From assembly GCA_030372985.1 (NCBI GenBank), contig JAUCQB010000031.1, positions 1 to 64,000 on the forward strand: a stretch of 64,000 nucleotides of DNA. The letters run 5' to 3'. Below are positions 25,481 through 33,500 of this stretch, piece by piece. Numbering within the stretch: the stretch's first letter is position 1; each line of letters starts with the position of its first letter. A model generated the notes under the pieces. It was not told where the DNA came from and made no database searches. It saw nothing but the letters and a program-made list of their open reading frames with translations. This stretch comes from Phycisphaerae bacterium (GTDB lineage Bacteria > Planctomycetota > Phycisphaerae > UBA1845 > PWPN01). A program made the translations under genes and the position numbers.

Positions 25481-27619
25481 TCAGCGGGGTTGTTGGATCA
25501 GATGCTTCCTCGCCGTGACGGTCACGGCTTCGCCGGTCCAATCCTGGCCGGTCTTGTTGAAGTAGATCTTCGTGCCGTCGGAGAAAGTGGTTCGGAAGAT
25601 GCCTGGGGCGAGCATGCGATGGTCGGTGATGAATTCCCAGGCCAGCGGACCGTTCCACTGTTGGGTTTCGACGTACTTCTCGCGGATCTTGTCGATCTCG
25701 TCCTTCGTAGGCGCGGCGTTGAACTCGTAGCCGGTGCGCCCGGCCAGTTCGGCACCGCCGCCGTAGCAGCACAGGCCGTGGTAGATGACGTGCTGCATGG
25801 GCACCCAGTGGTCGACCAGCCCGGCCTCGCAGAAGCCGTTGCTCGGGAACTTGCGCGACGCCCCATCGCCGGGGTACGTGGTGTTGCCTGCGTTCACGAT
25901 GATTCCGAGCAGCGGCACGATGCTCGTCTCGCAGCCGACGGTGCCGAAGATCTCCGCAGCGTATTTGAAGTACTCGATCGCCCCCTCGCCGTACTCGCGG
26001 CGGGTGATGATGCGGTTGTTGGGCACGCCGCTGCGGGCCGGGAAGGTCTCCTCCATGACCGACAGGCAGGCGTCCCAGTAGTGCATGCCGCGCAGGCCGA
26101 GTTCGCGCAATCTGGGCAGGTCGCGCTTGCCGAAGCGCTCCAGCATTTCCTGGGGGATGCCCTGGTATGAGAAGCCGCCGATCCACGCCCCGTGGTAACG
26201 CAGCTCGCCCCACTCGTTGACCTGAATGGCCTGCGGCGTCCAATCGGGCGAGCACTGGTAGACGTCCTTGTAGTTGAGGTGCAAACACGCCCGGTATCCG
26301 GCCTCGTTGAGCTTCTCCATCATCCTCTTGAACGCGGCCTCGCCGCCGTGGGCCGGCTCGAGCGGGAAGACCGTCGGGTGTGCGCCGTCATGACCTTCGA
26401 AATTGGCGCCGACGAACACGAAGTTGATCTTGTCGAAACCGGCCTGCTGGAACAACGGGATGGCCTCACGGAACTGGTCCCACGACTGGTACGAACGCAT
26501 CTCGCCTTTACCGTCCAGCGAGGATCGTTTCATCCCCATCATCACCCGCAGGTACACCGAGTCGACGAAGTATTTAACCTCTTCGTTCGTCTCGGCCCGC
26601 TGGCGAAGCGTTCTGACGCCTTTCTCGCCGATCAGATAGTTGCGGAGCAGGTTGCCGACGCCCGAGTAGCTCGCCTGGTCAGGACCGAGGGCCACCAGCC
26701 GCACGCGCCGATCGACCGGGTCGAGCTTTGAGTGCCAGTAGCGACGGAAGTGCCAGATGGGGTTGATTGAGCATGTGCGGTTTGGGCCCTGATCGCGCCG
26801 GGCGCGGACCTCGGTGTCGTACTCGCCGCTGATCAGAATGCCCGCCAGTCCGGCCCCGTCGCGGATGGTGGCATACACCGGCTGCTGCGACTGGTCTTCC
26901 CAGGCGGCCTGCAGGCCGTACATCTTCGTGCCATACTCGGCCGGGGCGTCCGGCCGAAAGCTCCAGCGTGTTCTCTGGCCGCTCTCGGTGGTCATGTCGC
27001 CGTGACCGGCCTGGGTGTATTGCGCGTTGGCTCGCGGGTGGTTTCGGTCGAAGTAATACACCGCCCCCGACCAACTCGGAATGACAATGTAGCCCGGTGA
27101 ACCGGTGCGTGTGGCGCCGAGGTGCGGGAACAGTTCGACGTTCATGAGCCGCCAGCGTTGCGGCAGGTTCTCCTTGAGACTGGCGATCGGGACGGCGTAT
27201 TCCAGCGTGTTGTCTTTGAGCGTCAGTTCAACATCGAGTGAGATGCCGAAGCTTTGAGTGCCCATGGCCGAGGCCGAGCCGGCGCCGGTCGACAGGTGTA
27301 CGACGGCCTGTGTGTCGTTCAGGCGGTCGATGCCGACCTTGCAGGCGAATGTCTTGAAGTCCGGGCTGATGATCAGTGCCCGCATGCGGTCTTCGGTGCA
27401 GTCCCAGACGCGGATAACGCCGAAATCGGTGGCCTCATACGTTTGGATGGTATTAAGATCCTTCAGATGTAAATATCCACCTTCCAGACGAAGGTCGATA
27501 TCCAGCGACAGCCGCTCGTTGGCCAGCTTGAGGGCGGTTTCGTCTCCCGTGACTGCGGCTGCTGACAACGCACAGACCCACAGGCCGATGACCAGCGTGA
27601 CATGACGAGCAGACCGCAT
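25481..27619 (-). CDS. Secreted DUF5696/GH101-like putative glycosidase
   Basis: 712 residues. A signal peptide covers about 1-25. An N-terminal beta-sandwich (about 28-330) is followed by a TIM-barrel-like region (about 340-640) with KINFVFVGANFEGHDGAHPTVFPLEPAHGG, ACLHLNYKDVY and GLRGMHYWDACLS, then a small beta domain (FSDGTKIYFNKTG). Order and phrases resemble DUF5696 proteins, distant relatives of GH101 endo-alpha-N-acetylgalactosaminidases. The Asp in YWDACLS is a candidate nucleophile. The reaction is not certain. The gene converges with the GH38 gene and is flanked on both sides by copies of a GC-rich palindromic repeat. The start has a usable AAAGGAG about 8 nt upstream. Confidence 0.75.
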   Translation of the reverse strand: MRSARHVTLVIGLWVCALSAAAVTGDETALKLANERLSLDIDLRLEGGYLHLKDLNTIQTYEATDFGVIRVWDCTEDRMRALIISPDFKTFACKVGIDRLNDTQAVVHLSTGAGSASAMGTQSFGISLDVELTLKDNTLEYAVPIASLKENLPQRWRLMNVELFPHLGATRTGSPGYIVIPSWSGAVYYFDRNHPRANAQYTQAGHGDMTTESGQRTRWSFRPDAPAEYGTKMYGLQAAWEDQSQQPVYATIRDGAGLAGILISGEYDTEVRARRDQGPNRTCSINPIWHFRRYWHSKLDPVDRRVRLVALGPDQASYSGVGNLLRNYLIGEKGVRTLRQRAETNEEVKYFVDSVYLRVMMGMKRSSLDGKGEMRSYQSWDQFREAIPLFQQAGFDKINFVFVGANFEGHDGAHPTVFPLEPAHGGEAAFKRMMEKLNEAGYRACLHLNYKDVYQCSPDWTPQAIQVNEWGELRYHGAWIGGFSYQGIPQEMLERFGKRDLPRLRELGLRGMHYWDACLSVMEETFPARSGVPNNRIITRREYGEGAIEYFKYAAEIFGTVGCETSIVPLLGIIVNAGNTTYPGDGASRKFPSNGFCEAGLVDHWVPMQHVIYHGLCCYGGGAELAGRTGYEFNAAPTKDEIDKIREKYVETQQWNGPLAWEFITDHRMLAPGIFRTTFSDGTKIYFNKTGQDWTGEAVTVTARKHLIQQPR

Positions 27620-28023
27620 GCTTGCGTGCTCCTTTCAGGAAACAGCGACTCTCCCCGCATCGTAACCGGGACTCGGCATACCGCAATACGGGTGCAGCCC
27701 GCCGGCGGGCGGAGCCCGCCCTACCTGGCTGCCAGTGTGACGCATTCGTCACCGAGACACAGAAACGGGCATTCAGGCTGTTGCGCGAACGAATCGACAA
27801 AATGAAGTCGTGATTCTATGCCCTTCCGCGCGGCGTTTCACACGGGCTTTCAGGCAGACTACAGGCTAGACGCAGACGGGGGCTGACGCTACTATAGAAG
27901 TAGCCAGCGAATTGCTGGCAGATCAGGTGCCGGTTGTCCGGAACGTTGGGCAACCCAGTCAATCACGACTGCACGCGAGAGTGGCCCCTGCGCCTGTCTT
28001 GTTTCTGTCGAAGGAGAGGAAGG
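27620..28023. other. Divergent intergenic region with a GC-rich palindrome
   Basis: 404 bases. GGCGGGCGGAGCCCGCC at 27704-27720 is a perfect hairpin also found at 25420-25436, and CTACCTGGC follows it. No RNA gene or further open frame with a ribosome site was seen. Confidence 0.5.
27704..27720. repeat. Palindromic repeat copy GGCGGGCGGAGCCCGCC
   Basis: This is identical to 25420-25436 and partly matched at 25353-25366. The seven-base arms pair perfectly around GGA. Confidence 0.65.
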
Positions 28024-30957
28024 ATGTCCCCCTGGTCTGCAGCTCATATTGCGGTTGTTATCGGATGTTTTGTGATTCTGGCCGGCCCGGCCTCGCTGCT
28101 GGCCGCGGAAGCCATCGTGGACAACACCGACGCCGGCTTCGCCGTGTTATCCGGGACCTGGAGCACGCGAACAACCGGGAGCAACGAATACGGCACGAAT
28201 TACCGTCGTGAGAGCACTGCAACCACCGCCAGCGCAGCGGTGCAATGGCAACCCACGATTCCGACGGCCGGTGACTATGAGGTGTTCGTGTGGTATCCGT
28301 CAGGAGACGGCACTCATATCACTGACGCGCGGTACACAGTCCACTACAACGGCGGCAGTCAGACCTTCTCCGTCAACCAACAAATCAACACAGGGCAATG
28401 GGTTTCGCTGGGCACCTTCAATTTCCTGGCCGGCTCGTCGACGAACGGACGGGTCAGCCTGACCAACCAGTCGGCCACCGCGGGTGTCCGGGTTTATGCC
28501 GACGCTGTCCGGTTTTATAAGTCTGAACCCGTCAATCTCACCATGGCGGTCAGTCCGGCCGGCGCTGGGACGACTACACCCGCCGAAGGGGGGCCGTACA
28601 GCTACATGTCCGACGACGTTGTTTCCATCGCGGCCGTGCCGGCGGCCGGTTACCAGTTCAGCCAATGGACCGTTTCGGCCGGTGCGAATGTGGCCGATCC
28701 GGCTTCGGCCAATACCACAGTGACGATGGACGTGAGCAAGACGGTCACGGCCGTGTTCACGGAGGCGACGCCCGAGTTCCGGGGTTTCTGGGCAGATGTC
28801 TTTCACGTCGGCATGCAGAACGCCGCTCAAGTCGATCAGATGATCAGTTTGGCCGTGCAGGGAAATTACAACGCGATTGTGCCGGAAGTGCTGGCATTCC
28901 ACGACAACGAGGTCGGGTCTCACGGCGCGTACTGGAAGTCCAATATCGTGGCCCGATCGAGCTATGTGACCACATCATTTGACCCACTGGCCTACATGGT
29001 CCAGCAGGCTCATGCCAATGGGCTGGAGGTCCACTGCTGGCTGGTGGCGTTCCGCGTGTCGTCCACATGGCCGCCGCCGGGCAATGCCTTTTTGGCCACC
29101 CACCCGGAATGGCTCAAGGTCCCCCTGGCCAGCATGGGAACCGTAGCGAAGGTCGGGAGCTACTACGAGTTTGACCCCGGTTCGCCGGATGTCCAGGACT
29201 ACCTCGCCTCGATCGTCCGAGAACTGGTGACCGACTACGAGATCGACGGCATCCACTGGGACTACATCCGCTACACGAACAGGGATTCCGGATACCCCGC
29301 GGACACGAGCTACGAAAACTCCAGCCTCAAGCGGTTCCAGCGAATCTATGACCGGACCGACGTACCCAGTCCCACGGGCGACACTCAGTGGGACGATTTC
29401 CGCCGCCGCACCGTGACCGAAACTGTGCGCCGCATGACCTGGGAGATCCCCCTGATCACCAGTAACCCGCGCCAACCGGTGCGATACTCTTCGGCTGTCG
29501 TGACCTGGTATCCGTGCAGCACCAACTTCCATAACACGCGGCCCTACTACGAGGTCTTCAGCGACTGGGACGATTGGCAATCGAAGGCCTATCTGGATTC
29601 GCCTGTTCTGATGGCCTATTTCGATGAGGACGGCTCCTACACGCAGACCTACCGCGACTGGGTGGACAACAGCATCAATCTGTGGCGCTACAACCGCCAG
29701 ACCATCATCGGTCCGGGCATCTACATGAACTCGTTCGCCAACAGCCTCATCCAGATGGAGTACGCGCGCAGCGCCGGGGCCGACGGTTTCTGCACGTACT
29801 CGTACGGTACGACCAACGACACGGGTACCACCTGGACCGACTGGTACACCGACCCCGTCAACGGGGTACAGAGCTTCTTCACCTCTCCCGTTCCGGTTCC
29901 CCCGATGCCCTGGAGGGACCCCGCGACCGCGACCGAAGGAACGCTCTACGGCCGGGTCACTGACGGCAGCACCGGCCTGCCGGTGGACGATGCAACCGTC
30001 CAGGTAGGGGCGTTTCCGAGCGTCCAGACCGACGGGGGCGGCTACTACATCGTCACGAATATCACGGCCAGCGGCTCCGGGACGAACTACAGCGTGACGG
30101 CCACCAAGACGGGCTACACACCTGTGACACATTCGAGTGTTCAGGTTGTCGCCGGCGACGTCCGCAGAGATGACCTTGTCTTTGGCGGCGGCGTCCCGCC
30201 CACGATCACCCAGCACCCGGCGGCGCAGAACGTCTGCCCGGGCGGCACCGCCATGTTCACTGTGGCAGCAACAGGCGATACGCCTCTTTCATATCGGTGG
30301 CAGAAAAACCAGAGCGACCTGAGCGACGGCGGGCAATACTCCGGCGCGACCACGGCGACTTTGACGGTCTCGAACGCTGAAGCGGGTGACGCGGCGAACT
30401 ACCGTTGCGTCGTCACCAATGCATACGGCAATGCTACATCGAACGAAGCCTCGCTGACGCTCAAGGCGTCCACCGCCATCACCCAGCAACCCGCGGCGCA
30501 GAGCGTCTGCCCAGGCTCGACCGCGACATTCACGGTTGCGGCCACGGGGGACGGAACGATCACCTACCGGTGGCAGAGGGACGGAACCGACCTGAGCGAT
30601 GAAGGGCACTATTCGGGCACCGCGACGGCGACCCTGACGGTGTCGAACGCGGACAGCGGCGACGCGGCGGACTTCCGGTGCGTCGTCACGGCCGGTTGCG
30701 GCAGCGTCACATCAAGTGTAGCGGCACTGACGCTGAAGCCGCTCGTCGCTGCCGATTTCGACCGCGACTGCGACGTGGATGCTGCCGATTACGATGCCTT
30801 CGAGATCTGCGCTTCCGGTCCGGGTGTGCCCTCGTTCGCAGGTTGCGAGAGCAAGGACTTCGACGGGGACAACGATGTGGATCAGGCTGACTTCAACGCG
30901 TTTCAGCAATGTCTCAGCGGCGAGAACATGCCGCCCGACCCGGCCTGTGCCGGTTGA
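28024..30957 (+). CDS. Secreted GHL10 (DUF187) hydrolase mosaic with Ig-like and dockerin-like domains
   Basis: 977 residues from the ATG at 28024, with AAGGAGAGG directly upstream. Order: signal peptide (1-28); golvesin/CBM-like domain (about 30-165, VDNTDAGFAVLSGTWSTRT...); bacterial-repeat domain (about 170-245, AGYQFSQWTV); GHL10 TIM barrel (about 250-610) starting EFRGFWADVFH with DYEIDGIHWDYIRY, whose Asp residues are the likely catalytic or sugar-binding set; a carboxypeptidase-regulatory-like domain (about 635-715); two Ig-like domains that are near duplicates of each other; and a C-terminal pair of EF-hand loops (DFDRDCDVDAADYDAFE and DFDGDNDVDQADFNAFQ). It is a surface-sorted polysaccharide hydrolase, substrate unknown. 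Confidence 0.87.
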   Translation: MSPWSAAHIAVVIGCFVILAGPASLLAAEAIVDNTDAGFAVLSGTWSTRTTGSNEYGTNYRRESTATTASAAVQWQPTIPTAGDYEVFVWYPSGDGTHITDARYTVHYNGGSQTFSVNQQINTGQWVSLGTFNFLAGSSTNGRVSLTNQSATAGVRVYADAVRFYKSEPVNLTMAVSPAGAGTTTPAEGGPYSYMSDDVVSIAAVPAAGYQFSQWTVSAGANVADPASANTTVTMDVSKTVTAVFTEATPEFRGFWADVFHVGMQNAAQVDQMISLAVQGNYNAIVPEVLAFHDNEVGSHGAYWKSNIVARSSYVTTSFDPLAYMVQQAHANGLEVHCWLVAFRVSSTWPPPGNAFLATHPEWLKVPLASMGTVAKVGSYYEFDPGSPDVQDYLASIVRELVTDYEIDGIHWDYIRYTNRDSGYPADTSYENSSLKRFQRIYDRTDVPSPTGDTQWDDFRRRTVTETVRRMTWEIPLITSNPRQPVRYSSAVVTWYPCSTNFHNTRPYYEVFSDWDDWQSKAYLDSPVLMAYFDEDGSYTQTYRDWVDNSINLWRYNRQTIIGPGIYMNSFANSLIQMEYARSAGADGFCTYSYGTTNDTGTTWTDWYTDPVNGVQSFFTSPVPVPPMPWRDPATATEGTLYGRVTDGSTGLPVDDATVQVGAFPSVQTDGGGYYIVTNITASGSGTNYSVTATKTGYTPVTHSSVQVVAGDVRRDDLVFGGGVPPTITQHPAAQNVCPGGTAMFTVAATGDTPLSYRWQKNQSDLSDGGQYSGATTATLTVSNAEAGDAANYRCVVTNAYGNATSNEASLTLKASTAITQQPAAQSVCPGSTATFTVAATGDGTITYRWQRDGTDLSDEGHYSGTATATLTVSNADSGDAADFRCVVTAGCGSVTSSVAALTLKPLVAADFDRDCDVDAADYDAFEICASGPGVPSFAGCESKDFDGDNDVDQADFNAFQQCLSGENMPPDPACAG

Positions 30958-31167
30958 TCATCGCCTGCATAACCGGTGAGAGGGCCCGGTGGTCGCTCCG
31001 GTGTTGACGTGATGAGCGATTGGCGCAGGAAGAGGACCTGCCTGAAGAGCCTTTGACGCATTCTGTTTCGCCGGTGTCGTGCCAGGCACGCATTCCGGCG
31101 GCTGATTGCGCCGCTTTTCGGGCAGGCCCCAGAAGTTCGTGTCGAACCTCTCTCCGGCGTCTGCCAG
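30958..31167. other. Intergenic region
   Basis: 210 bases between the GHL10 gene and the small minus-strand frame. No terminator with a T-run is visible. Confidence 0.3.
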
Positions 31168-31245
31168 TTACGAAGCCCCGCCAAAAATGGAGCCGAGTGC
31201 CTGGAAGATCGCCAGGAGCATTGCGATGATACTATACGGACACAT
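31168..31245 (-). CDS. Possible 25-residue hydrophobic peptide
   Basis: The ATG at 31245 is preceded by GAGGAGGTTTCCTG, one of the best ribosome sites in the window. The frame encodes 25 residues, MCPYSIIAMLLAIFQALGSI followed by FGGAS, a single hydrophobic helix ending in TAA at 31168-31170. It lies alone on the minus strand between two plus-strand genes. Upstream on the same strand are a hairpin formed by TCTGGGAA and TTCCCAGA arms just before the ribosome site and an intrinsic-terminator-like hairpin at 31314-31348. It could be a small membrane protein or a regulated leader peptide. Nothing is known of it; the support is the ribosome site and the composition. Confidence 0.45.
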   Translation of the reverse strand: MCPYSIIAMLLAIFQALGSIFGGAS

Positions 31246-31853
31246 CAGGAAACCTCCTCAGTCTGGGAACCCCCTACCTGGCCGTCGACCTTCCCAGAGA
31301 GTCGGACGGCCATGAGAAAACCCGGGCAAAGGGAATGCCTTTGCCCGGCCATCTGGCCCGACGCACGCCGGCTGATTCATCGGCTCTGAGCCCGGTTTCA
31401 CTCGATAAATTCTGCCCTTGGCGCGAATTGACCAGATGCAGGTGCGCCAGCGGAACAGAACGCAGTCAGCGGAGCAACTGCGGCTGTCGCGGAAGCGAAG
31501 CACTGGTGTTTGTTCTGGCAACAGATATTGTCTGGCAACCGCCGGATAAGTGATTGGGACCGCTGCACGAACCGAGACCGGCGTCATCGCCTGGCTATGA
31601 TAAGCATGGCGGGGCGAATCCTCGGGCCCGGGAAGAGTCTACCCGAGAGGGCACGGTCGCAGGGAGGTATCACCCTATACGACCCCTTGTATCTTGGCGC
31701 CTCCATGGCATAATGCACGCGCCTGCAGAGGCCGGCACGACGTATTGCCGGAAGCGACCTCTCAAGAAGCGGGTGAGGCTCCGCAAAGGGGAAAGATGAC
31801 CGCCAACCGTAGCCGGGATGGTTCCGGCAAAGCCGGGGCGAAGGAGATGGTCT
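31246..31853. other. Intergenic region with structured minus-strand leader
   Basis: About 600 bases with no convincing gene. It holds the hairpins described in the terminator and small-peptide entries and a GC-rich, hairpin-prone stretch at about 31350-31560 on the minus strand. I could not match it to a known riboswitch. The last part would carry the promoter of the VKOR fusion gene. Confidence 0.4.
31314..31348 (-). terminator. Intrinsic-terminator-like hairpin
   Basis: CCGGGCAAAGG and CCTTTGCCCGG form a perfect 11-bp stem around a 5-base loop. On the minus strand the stem is followed by GTTTTCTC. No annotated minus-strand gene lies directly upstream, so it may act as an attenuator or end an unannotated RNA. 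Confidence 0.6.
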
Positions 31854-33275
31854 GTGATCTGGCTCAAGCGGGTGCTCGTCGTCTCGGCCGTCGGGCTATC
31901 TCTGTTCGGAGCTTACCTCAGCACTCAAATGCTTTTGCAGCATCTGTTCGGCAAATCGACCAGCACGCTGCTGACTGCCATGTGCGACGCAGCGGGCGGG
32001 GGCTGCGACAAGATCGCTTCGAGCCGGTGGAGCACCATCCCTCCCAAGCCCAAGAGCCCGGAGCAGACCGCGGCTGTACCCGGCAAGGACGGCGGGGCAG
32101 CCGCTCAAAGACATGTCGGGGTCCACGTGCCAGTGCCCATTCTGGGATTGCTCTATTTTTCCTTCCTGGCCGCTTGGTTTCTGGGTGTGGGCTGCCCCAA
32201 TCAGTTGGGGCGACGATGGCAGTTGGTGCCATTCCTAGCGGTCCTGGTCGGAAACGGTTGGTCCGTTTTCTTCATGTACGTGATGGCCAAGGTCGTCAAG
32301 GCGTGGTGCGCCGGCTGCCTGACGATTCACGGGATCAACCTGCTGTTGCTGATCATCGTGCTTGTGACGTGCCCCCGTCGGCGACGAAAGACCGCTATTC
32401 CTTCACCGGCAGCTGATCATTCGAGCCCACCGGCGGTACCGCTGATTCCTCATCCCACGGCTCGCCTGGCGTTGGTCACGCTGGCGCTGGCGATGAGCTT
32501 CGGGCTGATCGGGGGGGCGATCGCGGTTGCGGCGGCTTTCGCCTTAGAGGTAGCCAGGAACAAGCCCATTGTCGAGGAGGTCGTCGGCGACCCGGAGATA
32601 CTCGCTCGGATGTACTCGAAGCGGGACAGGATCGAGATTCCCATTGCCCCGGATGCGCCCTTTCTCGGTGGGAAAGCCAACGCACCGCTGACGATGATCG
32701 TCTTCAGCGATATGACCTGTTCGAGGTGCAAGCAGTTCGAGGAGCTGCTGACCGAGACGATCATTCCCAGCAGCGGCAATCGTCTACGGGTGGTTTTCAA
32801 ACACTTTCCGCTTTCCGATGCCTGCAACCATTATGCCCCGGGGCGTGGTTCGACGCACTCCTGTGAAGCGGCCCGTGCCGCAGAAGCCGCCCGCCTCCAG
32901 GGCGGCAACGAGCTGTTCTGGAAGATGCTCGCCAGGGTGCGCGCCCAATCCGAGGACCTCGCCTCGCTCGACTATCGGGCCGAGGCGGTCAGACTGGGGC
33001 TTGACGGCGACCGGTTTGTCCGAGACATGCAGAGCGAGAGAGTGCGAAATCGCATCTCTGAAGATGTCGAGCTGGGCCACAAGCTCGCGGTGGAGGCCAC
33101 GCCGACCGTTTTTCTGAATGATCGGATCGTTCCCACTGTCGCCCAGGACAAGCCCGCATTCTGGGAACTCATGTGCAAGAGGCTCGCCGACGGCCCCACG
33201 TCCGTCGAGCCGTTGGCCCCCTCGACTGCGCCATCCTTGACCAAGGCCGAGTCCTCGCCAGGTCTGCCTCGTTGA
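31854..33275 (+). CDS. VKOR-DsbA fusion: vitamin K epoxide reductase family protein with thioredoxin domain
   Basis: 473 residues from the GTG at 31854, chosen because GAAGGAG lies 7 nt upstream and the first membrane span follows at once; an ATG at 31818 would add 12 residues. The VKOR part (about 1-175) has four spans, the luminal cysteine pair region (CDAAGGGCDK) and the quinone-site CxxC in WCAGC. A fifth hydrophobic span lies near residue 200-230. A DsbA-like thioredoxin domain follows with the active-site CxxC in DMTCSRCKQF (about 280) and cis-Pro in EATPTVFLN. It makes disulfide bonds in exported proteins and passes electrons to quinone, fitting the many Cys-containing secreted neighbours. 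Confidence 0.9.
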   Translation: MIWLKRVLVVSAVGLSLFGAYLSTQMLLQHLFGKSTSTLLTAMCDAAGGGCDKIASSRWSTIPPKPKSPEQTAAVPGKDGGAAAQRHVGVHVPVPILGLLYFSFLAAWFLGVGCPNQLGRRWQLVPFLAVLVGNGWSVFFMYVMAKVVKAWCAGCLTIHGINLLLLIIVLVTCPRRRRKTAIPSPAADHSSPPAVPLIPHPTARLALVTLALAMSFGLIGGAIAVAAAFALEVARNKPIVEEVVGDPEILARMYSKRDRIEIPIAPDAPFLGGKANAPLTMIVFSDMTCSRCKQFEELLTETIIPSSGNRLRVVFKHFPLSDACNHYAPGRGSTHSCEAARAAEAARLQGGNELFWKMLARVRAQSEDLASLDYRAEAVRLGLDGDRFVRDMQSERVRNRISEDVELGHKLAVEATPTVFLNDRIVPTVAQDKPAFWELMCKRLADGPTSVEPLAPSTAPSLTKAESSPGLPR

Positions 33276-33500
33276 AGCATGATCCGGTCAGCCATGGCGT
33301 CGCCGAGCGGATGTCCGCCAGGCAGTCAGCAACGGCCAACCCCAGCGTCGGCCACAGGCCTGAGATGCCGGCCGCTACGTCTGATCGTTCAATGCGCGAA
33401 GTGGGAACACAGAGTCTGTCATAGCGCGGGACGGGCTTCCAGCCTGTCGTTGACCGGCAGAATATGACCGGCAAGATGCCGGTCCTGCCGGGACAGGTTC
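33276..33500. other. Convergent intergenic region
   Basis: 225 bases. A short inverted repeat, ACCGGC/GCCGGT, occurs near 33468-33484. Nothing else was recognised. Confidence 0.3.

Noticed and set aside
31350-31560. Cyclic-di-GMP or other known riboswitch
   Set aside because: The conserved core bases of the classes I could recall are absent. It is kept only as an unexplained structured leader.
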